Source of the DNA: a virus
DNA length: 22,003 bases
Virus record (IMG/VR): IMGVR_UViG_3300049825_000898
Span: 1-22,003 of that record
Reading direction: 5' to 3' (one strand)
Positions 15,915 to 22,003 of this stretch are shown piece by piece. The notes under the pieces were generated by a model, which was not told where the DNA came from, made no database searches, and was given only the letters and a program-made list of their open reading frames with translations. The translations under genes and the position numbers were made by a program. Every line of letters begins with the position of its first letter. The first letter of the stretch is position 1.

Positions 15915-16143
15915 CGCCGTGGCGACCTTCGGCCTGGCCGGCGCCCACGCGATGGGCGTGCCCGTCCAGCCGTTGGATCTCCAACAGGTCTCGGCAATTT
16001 TCCTGGCCGGAGCGGTCATCAAGACCATGCGGTTCCTCGAGCATTCTCCAGTGCCGGAATTCAACGGCGCCGGCACCGACACCACCCCGCCGTTCACCCA
16101 AACCACCAAAGACCATGAAAACAACAATGAAACGCTGCTCTAA
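15844..16143 (+). CDS. Holin-like small membrane protein
   Basis: This 99-residue protein has two predicted membrane segments: about 12-34 (TLFGMFIQGGAHSAVATFGL) and about 46-65 (QQVSAIFLAGAVIKTMRFL), followed by FLEHSPVP at 64-71 and a polar tail. The layout, Gly/Ala-rich first helix and 'yLkqSPLP'-like motif after the second helix match a family of small phage membrane proteins usually annotated as holins. A holin would form lesions in the inner membrane to time lysis. No endolysin is visible in the window, so the lysis role is inferred. The gene overlaps the outer-membrane barrel gene by 29 bases, which ties the two together. Confidence 0.6.
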   Translation: MPTLSYKKWMNTLFGMFIQGGAHSAVATFGLAGAHAMGVPVQPLDLQQVSAIFLAGAVIKTMRFLEHSPVPEFNGAGTDTTPPFTQTTKDHENNNETLL

Positions 16144-16666
16144 ACTTCTCGTCCTTCTGTCCTTCTGCGCCGCTGTGATCTACACGGCCCGAGGAGCCGA
16201 ACCGGGGACTCCCCCGGCGCCAGCACCGGTCGACGCCTTTAGGGCCTACGCGGCGGGACACTGGCAGATCTCGCCTTTCTACGCCTATCAGGCGACGGAG
16301 CTCGGTCGATTCAACGGCCGGCAGGCCGCCGGCGTGGCGGTGGGCTACCTGCTCGCGGACAACATCGAGGTGGAAGTCTCCGCGCTGAGCTACCGATGGC
16401 AGCGCGATCCGGTCATCGACACGATCGACGAGGCTGCAGTCGATTTTAAGGGCTTTCTGCCTCTCGGTCACAGCGGGCTGGCACCCTTCGGGTTGATTGG
16501 CTACACCCGGGATCACGCGTTGGATCAGAATCTCATGAATGCCGGCGCCGGCCTCGACTGGCGCTATCGATGGTTCCACGCGTTCGTCGATGGACGTTAC
16601 CGCCAGTCCTTCGTGAGTCACGGCAATCAATTCCTCTTCCGCCTGGGAGCGGGAATCACGTTTTAG
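16115..16666 (+). CDS. Secreted outer-membrane beta-barrel protein
   Basis: This 183-residue protein (start at ATG 16115; ATG 16127 is an alternative) has a basic n-region and hydrophobic core (residues 1-28, KLLVLLSFCAAVIY, cleavage near ARGA-EPG), a Pro-rich spacer, then alternating-hydrophobicity strands: HWQISPFYAYQA, AAGVAVGYLLADNIEVEVSALSYRW, AAVDFKGFLPL, APFGLIGY, GAGLDWRYRW, FHAFVDGRYR and LFRLGAGITF. The protein ends in Phe, the classic signal for the outer-membrane assembly machinery. Size and strand count suit an eight-stranded OmpX/OmpW/OmpA-like barrel. Phage lambda's Lom is a comparable phage-encoded outer-membrane barrel in the tail-fibre region. Surface conversion or blocking of a phage receptor are the natural hypotheses. 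Confidence 0.75.
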   Translation: MKTTMKRCSKLLVLLSFCAAVIYTARGAEPGTPPAPAPVDAFRAYAAGHWQISPFYAYQATELGRFNGRQAAGVAVGYLLADNIEVEVSALSYRWQRDPVIDTIDEAAVDFKGFLPLGHSGLAPFGLIGYTRDHALDQNLMNAGAGLDWRYRWFHAFVDGRYRQSFVSHGNQFLFRLGAGITF

Positions 16667-16672
16667 GGTCGC

Positions 16673-18313
16673 GTGATCCGTTGCCTCCAAACGTTTGGAC
16701 TCGTCGTGGTGCTCGTGGTGCTCGGGAGCGCGCCGGAGCTCCGTGCTCAGATCCCGCGCACCAACGCGACGCCCGTGCGCTCGGTCCTCATGCTGCCGGC
16801 GCTGTGGGACGGAAAAGTGTTTTCCAACTTCGTCTTCCAATTGGCGGGCCGGGACGAGCTCTTGCTCTGGCCGGCCGGTGCGCCGGCGGCGCCGACGTCT
16901 GTCGCTCCGGTGGTGGGAATCGCTCCGGGCACCAATACGACCGTCAGCACCAACGCAACCGCGACGACTACCACCTACCGCGTGCATGCGACGGGATCGA
17001 GCTCGGGAGGTGTCACCAACGTGGTCAACGCGTCGACCAATCCTCCGGGCGGAGTCGTAGGATGGTTGGGCCCCACGAATAATGGCGACGTCCGAGTCAA
17101 AACCCTCAGCGTCTCGGGAGCGTTGGTCGCAACCGATCAGGGCACGAACGTCGACCTGTCGACCAGCGGAGGCGTCGGCGAGGCGAACTTTAACGCGGAC
17201 GTGTTCACCAACAGCGTGGTCCTTGGTTGGGTCTACGACAAGATCGGCGTCACCAATCGCCTCCGCACGTTCCGCGTTGGCTTCGGATTGAGCGGTACGA
17301 ACGAAAGCACCAATCTGGTGGCGGCGGTCGATGCCTCTGTAATCGCGGGTCAGACCGATCTGAATGCGGCGTCCAATGTCTTGCGCGGGGACATCGCGAA
17401 CCTCCAAGGGGCCACCAACGGTCTTCATGGGCGCGTTGGAAATCTGGAGGGCGCCACCAACGGGCTCCGCACGGACGTGCTCAATCTGCAAGGCGGGACC
17501 AACGGCCTTGCCACCCGCGTGGCAAACCTGGAAGGCGGAACCAATGGCCTCCGCACGGACGTCTTGAACCTTCAGGGGGCAACCAATGGACTGCGGACGG
17601 ACGCCCTAAATCTGCAAGGTGCAACGAACGGTTTACGAACAGACGTATTGAATTTACAGGCCATAACCAATCGGAATGCCAACCAGTTTGGGGCCAGCGC
17701 AACGCTGACCGTAAAGGATGGCGCCAAGTTCACGAATGTGGTTCTCGAGGCCACGTCGACGGCCTACCAAATGGGAGTCTCGAACCTGGTCGCAACCAAT
17801 GCCGCCGTGCGAGCTGGAGCGTCCGCAAGCAACGCCTGGATCGGTGGAGTCATCTATGTCGATCTGGCGTCTCGGACAAACCACTCGACGGTCAACAGCT
17901 ACACAAATCTCGCGACGTTCACGCTACCGGCGCATGCGTTGACGAACAGCGGAGATACTGTGGAGGCGACCTGGACAGGAGTGTACCTATCCGGCACCAA
18001 CCGGTTTGTCATGGGCTTCGGATCGATCACGAATGTCGTCGATGTCTCCGGCGTCACCAACGGCGCCGCCGTGCCCGCCGGCTGGCGTGCCAGCCTGCAA
18101 ATCACCAGAACCGCAAACACCGCCCAGCGGGTTGCGGCGTGGATCCAGTTCAACCTCGGATCGGGTATCACCTACGCCTACACGAACCGCCTAATCGATA
18201 TCGCCGAGACCAACGGAATCGACAACCTCATCCGGTTGCAGGGCTCGGCGATCCGAGCGGGTGGTATCACGAACAATTTTCTGGCAGTGGAGTTCCGGCC
18301 TGGCCCCCGCTGA
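16673..18313 (+). CDS. Signal-peptide-bearing coiled-coil fibre protein
   Basis: This 546-residue protein starts at GTG 16673, six bases after the barrel gene, with a signal-like N-terminus (residues 1-25, core FGLVVVLVVLGSA, cleavage near LRA-Q). Residues 30-240 are Thr/Asn/Val/Gly-rich beta sequence. Residues 243-331 carry six 14-residue repeats of the form NLQGATNGLRTDVL plus half a unit; Leu2 and Leu9 at d positions and Thr6 and Val13 at a positions give two heptads per repeat, as in a trimeric fibre stalk. The C-terminal part (340-546) is beta-rich and probably the distal tip. Frequent 'TN' pairs give it a distinctive composition. It lies before a gp10-like tail gene, so a tail fibre is likely, yet a signal peptide is unexpected for one. 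Confidence 0.65.
   Translation: MIRCLQTFGLVVVLVVLGSAPELRAQIPRTNATPVRSVLMLPALWDGKVFSNFVFQLAGRDELLLWPAGAPAAPTSVAPVVGIAPGTNTTVSTNATATTTTYRVHATGSSSGGVTNVVNASTNPPGGVVGWLGPTNNGDVRVKTLSVSGALVATDQGTNVDLSTSGGVGEANFNADVFTNSVVLGWVYDKIGVTNRLRTFRVGFGLSGTNESTNLVAAVDASVIAGQTDLNAASNVLRGDIANLQGATNGLHGRVGNLEGATNGLRTDVLNLQGGTNGLATRVANLEGGTNGLRTDVLNLQGATNGLRTDALNLQGATNGLRTDVLNLQAITNRNANQFGASATLTVKDGAKFTNVVLEATSTAYQMGVSNLVATNAAVRAGASASNAWIGGVIYVDLASRTNHSTVNSYTNLATFTLPAHALTNSGDTVEATWTGVYLSGTNRFVMGFGSITNVVDVSGVTNGAAVPAGWRASLQITRTANTAQRVAAWIQFNLGSGITYAYTNRLIDIAETNGIDNLIRLQGSAIRAGGITNNFLAVEFRPGPR
17399..17664 (+). repeat. 42-bp in-frame tandem repeat (coiled-coil stalk)
   Basis: Six 42-base units begin at 17399, 17441, 17483, 17525, 17567 and 17609, and a partial unit starts at 17651. 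Each encodes 14 residues (two heptads). Units differ mainly at third codon positions while the protein stays the same, showing selection on the coiled coil rather than recent slippage. Length could change in steps of 42 bases without breaking the frame. Confidence 0.9.
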
Positions 18314-18314
18314 A

Positions 18315-20615
18315 ATGCCCCTCAACACTCGCCAAGCCGATCTCGACGAAGCGCCCCTCCTGGATGGCGACGAGCGGTTTTTGGGAGTCCAGATGCGGGG
18401 TCACCCGGCTGGTCTTGGACCGGGGTGGGTCGCTAGCGCGATCAATTGCCGCTTCCGTGAGGGCGTCATGGAATCGCGATTAGGCAGTGTCAAGCCGGCG
18501 TGGCTCAATCAGATCTCCGGCACCTCTGTACGGGCCTGGGATTCCATGCAGGGTCGCGGCGCTTATCGCGATGCGACGGGGCGCCAGTGGACGCTCGTGG
18601 CTGTCAATGGTCAAGTGCGTGCCATCCTGCCGCACAACGCGCCGCGGACGGTCCCGCTACCGGCAGGTGTAACGCTCGTCGGCGGCGAGCAATTTTTGCA
18701 GTTCGGCACCGCGGTGCTTCTGTTGCGTGGAACAGAGGGAGAGACCCTGCAGTTGACCGACCTGGCGGTCGGGTTTCAGCCGGTCCCAGCTCCGGTCGTG
18801 CCGGGCTTGAACGCGATTCCCACGGCCCGCCGCGGTGCGGTCGCTGGCGATCGCGTGTGGCTCGTCACGACAGGCAACCAGATCTGGGCCAGCGATTTGC
18901 TCGATCATACAAGCTACCATCCTCTGAATCAGTTCAGCGTAGGCGATGGAGCGGAAGAGCTGGTGACGGTCGCGCTATTCGGCCAAACCAGCCTCATCGT
19001 GTTTCTTCGCCGGACGGTCTATCGACTTACCGACGTGCTCAACGCGGATGCCCAGGGGCTGCTGACCAATACCACGGCGCCGCGCGTGACGGCTCGCTAT
19101 GGCTGCATCGCCGCGGACAGTGTCGTGGACGTGGGCACTGATCTGTTGTGGCTCTGTGAGGAGGGCATCGCGAGTCTCACGCTGACCGAGCAAGGCGAGG
19201 TGCAGAGCGGAGTGGGACCGAATCGGCCTCCCATGTTTTCCGACCCGATTCATCCGATGATTCAGCGAATCCGCTGGGATTACGCCGGCAACGCTCAGGG
19301 AACGTTTTGGGATGGCAAGCTTTACATGGCCGTTCCGATCGATGAAGCAGAGGTCCTCGGCTACGAACGGTTTTCCGTCGGCCATTTCATGTATTTCGGA
19401 GCCACCATCCAAGTTCAACCGATCACGATCGGCCGGCGCTATCGGTGGATCCAAGGCGATAACCAGGTGAGCTTGACCAATGGCTCCCAAACGTTGACGC
19501 AGAGTGGAGAGTTTGTGGCATCAAACACGAGCGTCACGCTCGCGATGTCGGGGTTTAGCCCAGGAACGATGGTTGGCAGCCTCAAAGAGGTCTATCGCGG
19601 CGTCAACAATGCGGTGCTCGTCTACGACTTCAAGGCGCTCCAGCCGGGCTGGCAGGGTTACGATGAAGCCGCGGGGCTGCTCTTTCCCCAATACTGGTTT
19701 CGGCGGGACTACAATGGGAAGGAGCGCTTATTTTTCGTCGCCGGCGACGGCTGGGGCACGCTCTACGAGGAGGGCTACGAGGATGCCATCGGCCAGCCCT
19801 ACGTCGACGTCATCGTCTCCACCGAGCCTGTCGCGGGCAACACGGTGCAGGTAAATGGCGGCACCTTGGTCACGGCCGACGCGTTCTCGCCGTCCGCAAA
19901 CTCGGGATCCAATTGGGGCCGCGGCATGAGCTACGGCGCCGGTGGAGCGCTGTGGGCAGATGAACCAGGCGACGGCGGCTACAACCAGGCGGAGACAAAC
20001 CATTGGGCGGCGCCGAACACAGTCCCGGTTTACTTACCCGCCACCAATCCGGCGTACGCCAAAGGAGTCCGATTCTTCTCGACCACCGGCCAGCGCCCGA
20101 CCGTCACGACCACGGGCGCCTGGTCTACAGTCAACGTGTATCAGTGGCAGGACATCCGCATCGAGCTGATCAGCCGAGGCTATGGCACGCCGGCCCGCCT
20201 TGAGCGAAAATCTGCCTTGAAACTGCAGGTGCTATGCGAAACATGGAATCCAGCCTACTCGGTAGCGTTGCGATCTGACGGGATCAGCGAAGAGACGACG
20301 TTCGTCGCTGCGCAGACTCGCAGTCGCACGCGCTACGACCGGCCCTTCGATCGAGCTGCATGGAATCCCGCCAACACGGCCGATGATTTCACCGCGCCCT
20401 ACCGACAGGACTATAGTCTCAACCTCAGCACGGCCTTCAAGCTGGGGCAAGGGCTTGGCGTCGGTCTTCACCAGGCGGCGGAGCATACGATTGCCGTGGC
20501 TGGGCGGGCGCGGGCGCACCAGATTCGCATTAACAACACCACTGGCCGCCTGCGCCTGGTAGGCCTGGGCTATGAAGGGCGGCGACGCGAGCGCGGGCAG
20601 GGCATCAAGGTCTGA
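18315..20615 (+). CDS. P22 gp10-like tail stabilisation protein
   Basis: ATG 18315, two bases after the fibre stop, gives 766 residues; an earlier ATG at 18261 would overlap the fibre gene. The first 60 residues (PLLDGDERFLGV, GWVASAINCRFREGVMESR, LGSV) are typical of proteins that coat short-tail hubs. A propeller-like segment follows: DRVWLVTTGNQIWASDLLDHT (179-199), then VALFGQTSLIVFLRRTVYRL (228-247), then YGCIAADSVVDVGTDLLWLCEEGI, the order seen in P22 gp10-type tail stabilisation proteins ('event site... drives ... instrument' blades). The rest is beta-rich with aromatic repeats and ends in a basic tail. It would plug or extend the short tail and help close the DNA channel. Together with the absence of a tape measure gene, it supports podovirus morphology. 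Confidence 0.65.
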   Translation: MPLNTRQADLDEAPLLDGDERFLGVQMRGHPAGLGPGWVASAINCRFREGVMESRLGSVKPAWLNQISGTSVRAWDSMQGRGAYRDATGRQWTLVAVNGQVRAILPHNAPRTVPLPAGVTLVGGEQFLQFGTAVLLLRGTEGETLQLTDLAVGFQPVPAPVVPGLNAIPTARRGAVAGDRVWLVTTGNQIWASDLLDHTSYHPLNQFSVGDGAEELVTVALFGQTSLIVFLRRTVYRLTDVLNADAQGLLTNTTAPRVTARYGCIAADSVVDVGTDLLWLCEEGIASLTLTEQGEVQSGVGPNRPPMFSDPIHPMIQRIRWDYAGNAQGTFWDGKLYMAVPIDEAEVLGYERFSVGHFMYFGATIQVQPITIGRRYRWIQGDNQVSLTNGSQTLTQSGEFVASNTSVTLAMSGFSPGTMVGSLKEVYRGVNNAVLVYDFKALQPGWQGYDEAAGLLFPQYWFRRDYNGKERLFFVAGDGWGTLYEEGYEDAIGQPYVDVIVSTEPVAGNTVQVNGGTLVTADAFSPSANSGSNWGRGMSYGAGGALWADEPGDGGYNQAETNHWAAPNTVPVYLPATNPAYAKGVRFFSTTGQRPTVTTTGAWSTVNVYQWQDIRIELISRGYGTPARLERKSALKLQVLCETWNPAYSVALRSDGISEETTFVAAQTRSRTRYDRPFDRAAWNPANTADDFTAPYRQDYSLNLSTAFKLGQGLGVGLHQAAEHTIAVAGRARAHQIRINNTTGRLRLVGLGYEGRRRERGQGIKV

Positions 20616-20617
20616 CT

Positions 20618-21283
20618 ATGTTCACCGTCACACTTATTCCAGGAACGTACTGGGCGAGCACAGACAACGTGTCTGATGCCAAGCTCAACCTCACGGCCAA
20701 TCCCACCGTCCAGGTCAATGGAAACTTTGCGGACCTGACCGACTACGCCGCGGTCAGTGCTACGACCAAGACGTTTACCGCGTTCGACCTCGGCAACGAT
20801 ATCCTGCGAGTCGCCGGCGGCCATGGCGCCAGCTTGGGCCAGCGGGTGAAGGTGAGCAGCTCTACCACGTTGCCCACCGGGCTTTCCGCCAGCTACGAGT
20901 ATTACCTGCGGCCGGACACCACGAACCCAGGCACCGACTTCACGCTGCACTACACTTCCGCCGGCGCCACGGCCAACACGGACCGCGTGGATGTGAGCGC
21001 GGCGGGCGCGGGCACCCACACGCTGAGCTATTTCGCTTACGCCAGCGGCGCGCCGCTGATCTTCGATGCGGGCGGCGCGACGTGGGAGAAGGGCCTCGTG
21101 AGCCCGGAGAACTTACCCGAGTATGTCGGGGCAACGGCCAGCACGCCGGGCGTGCGGGGAGCGGTACCGCCGTCGGCACCGTCCCAACGTGACAAGTATC
21201 TCCGCGGTGACAATGCGTGGGCGGATCCCACGGCCGGCCTCTCCACGGGGACCAATCTTTTCTTTTACGCCAACCTCTATTGA
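20618..21283 (+). CDS. Probable fibre or tip protein
   Basis: This 221-residue protein is beta-rich with Thr, Ala and Gly in abundance and no signal peptide. A segment at 176-201 (TPGVRGAVPPSAPSQRDKYL followed by RGDNAW) is a motif that recurs in phage fibre and appendage proteins, usually just before the distal domain. The middle region (61-115) resembles small beta domains that precede such motifs. It starts two bases after the gp10-like gene. It is probably attached to the tail or head surface, with host-contact function likely but unproven. Confidence 0.6.
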   Translation: MFTVTLIPGTYWASTDNVSDAKLNLTANPTVQVNGNFADLTDYAAVSATTKTFTAFDLGNDILRVAGGHGASLGQRVKVSSSTTLPTGLSASYEYYLRPDTTNPGTDFTLHYTSAGATANTDRVDVSAAGAGTHTLSYFAYASGAPLIFDAGGATWEKGLVSPENLPEYVGATASTPGVRGAVPPSAPSQRDKYLRGDNAWADPTAGLSTGTNLFFYANLY

Positions 21284-21286
21284 TCT

Positions 21287-21679
21287 ATGTCCACCACACC
21301 CTCCTTTGCTTCGACGCCGCGGATCTCCGTTGGCCGGCCCACCACCGCCGAAACGTCCCTGAGCGCGCCCACGCAGGCGGTGCTCGTGTTCACCGCGGGC
21401 GCCGCGGGGTCACGGATCCATCGCATCGACATTACCGCCCTGGCGACCACCACGGCGGGCATGGTCAATCTGTTCTGGTATGACGGATCGAATTATCGGT
21501 TGTGGAAGTCCATCAAGGTGGACGCCATCACCGTGGCGGCAGGGACGGCCCCATTCCAAGTAAGCCTGGTGTTCCCGGAGGGCGTGCCCGTGCCGGGAAC
21601 CACGGGCTTTACCGCCCTCTTCGCCGCGACCTACACGGGGGATGATTTCGATGTCGTCGCCTATGGAGGAGACCTCTGA
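21287..21679 (+). CDS. Small beta-rich virion protein
   Basis: This 130-residue protein belongs to a type common in phage structural operons. The marker segment is at 44-75 (IHRIDITALATTTAGMVNLF, then WYDGSNYRLWKSI), predicted beta-sandwich. A second strand pair appears at 89-120. It lacks a signal peptide or catalytic motif. It starts three bases after the preceding stop, without a Shine-Dalgarno, and overlaps the next gene by one base (TGATG). A decoration or fibre-associated role is likely. Confidence 0.6.
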   Translation: MSTTPSFASTPRISVGRPTTAETSLSAPTQAVLVFTAGAAGSRIHRIDITALATTTAGMVNLFWYDGSNYRLWKSIKVDAITVAAGTAPFQVSLVFPEGVPVPGTTGFTALFAATYTGDDFDVVAYGGDL

Positions 21680-22003
21680 TGAATGCCGGTGTCCTGGGCC
21701 TGCCGACCCAGCGCGTCCGCTACTTCGAGAGCGAGGAGCGGGCCATCGATGTCAACACGAACCAGATCTGGTACCACAACCTGGGCCATCCGCCGGCGGG
21801 TTACAAGGTCACGCTGGTCTGCAAGACCGCGGAGAACGGCTATGTGGCGGGCGACGAGATCCCCGGCGATTATTTTTGGTTGGCGCAGGCGACGGACGCC
21901 AATCGGCCTCCTGCCCTGGCCCATCGCGCCAGCGCCTCCGTCATCACGGTCCGAATCTACGCGACGGCCGCCAACAAAAGATCCGTGTCGGCGGTCACCA
22001 AAG
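21679..22003 (+). CDS. Fibre-associated protein (3' partial)
   Basis: The first 108 codons of a gene cut by the window edge. ATG 21679 is well supported by GGAGGA at 21665-21670, the clearest Shine-Dalgarno of the region. Visible sequence (RVRYFESEERAIDVNTNQIW, HNLGHPPAGYKVTLVCKTAE, NGYVAGDEI) resembles beta domains that recur in phage tail or fibre proteins, with a 'HNLG..P' turn followed by a hydrophobic strand. No stop is seen, so length and C-terminal function are unknown. Confidence 0.55.
   Translation, partial: MNAGVLGLPTQRVRYFESEERAIDVNTNQIWYHNLGHPPAGYKVTLVCKTAENGYVAGDEIPGDYFWLAQATDANRPPALAHRASASVITVRIYATAANKRSVSAVTK

Noticed and set aside
16094-17491. A 465-codon minus-strand frame opposite the barrel and fibre genes
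   Set aside because: Low-complexity Arg/His-rich product, covers two well-supported plus-strand genes and has no family resemblance.
17399-17664. Regular repeats that could suggest a CRISPR array
   Set aside because: The units are contiguous without spacers, in frame, and diverge at third codon positions; they encode a coiled coil.
17227-18483. A 418-codon plus-strand frame inside the fibre and gp10-like genes
   Set aside because: It is the shifted reading of the 42-bp repeats, which repeat in every frame; composition is Arg/Gly/His-rich and not protein-like.
13877-21679. Possible diversity-generating retroelement target in the receptor-type genes
   Set aside because: No reverse transcriptase, template repeat or adenine-rich variable repeat was found in the window.

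Overview
This window looks like part of a GC-rich (roughly 60%) tailed-phage genome, free or integrated. Every gene I can support is on the + strand, densely packed, with repeated 4-base ATGA/GTGA stop-start overlaps. Both ends cut through genes. The gene set is a DnaB-type helicase, terminase large subunit, P22-type portal, scaffold, HK97-fold (SU10/DUF5309-like) capsid protein and a P22 gp10-like tail protein. No tape measure, tail tube or sheath is visible, so a short-tailed (podovirus-like) virion is most likely. The host should be a double-membrane bacterium, because one gene encodes a secreted outer-membrane beta-barrel ending in Phe. The Thr-Asn-rich style of the secreted proteins, the type III fibronectin module and the frequent lack of Shine-Dalgarno sequences make me favour a Verrucomicrobiota-like host. 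That is inference by resemblance only.

Layout. 1-2323: end of the replication module (partial helicase, then a DHH phosphoesterase). 2320-8630: packaging and portal operon (terminase, ASCH-like protein, two small genes, portal, two small genes). 8631-8910: the only long non-coding stretch, with a 10-bp tandem repeat, two hairpins of matching architecture and a possible 21-codon leader ORF. 8911-11647: scaffold, capsid and probable decoration protein, closed by a 10-bp GC hairpin. 11689-13901: connector-region genes, one of which carries three sugar-binding-like beta modules. 13877-18313: an unusual block in which four proteins start with Sec-type signal peptides (beta-helix protein, fibronectin protein, outer-membrane barrel, coiled-coil fibre), with a holin-like membrane protein in the middle. 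18315-22003: gp10-like tail protein and small fibre or decoration proteins.

How it works together: the 2320-11647 genes would build and fill the capsid, and the 11689-13530 and 18315-20615 genes would make the neck and tail hub. The 13877-18313 block is the part least explained by ordinary phage biology. Its exported proteins suggest a host-envelope programme (lysis, surface remodelling, exclusion of other phages, or externally assembled adhesins) embedded in the late structural operon. No integrase, repressor, tRNA, reverse transcriptase, CRISPR array or insertion sequence was seen.
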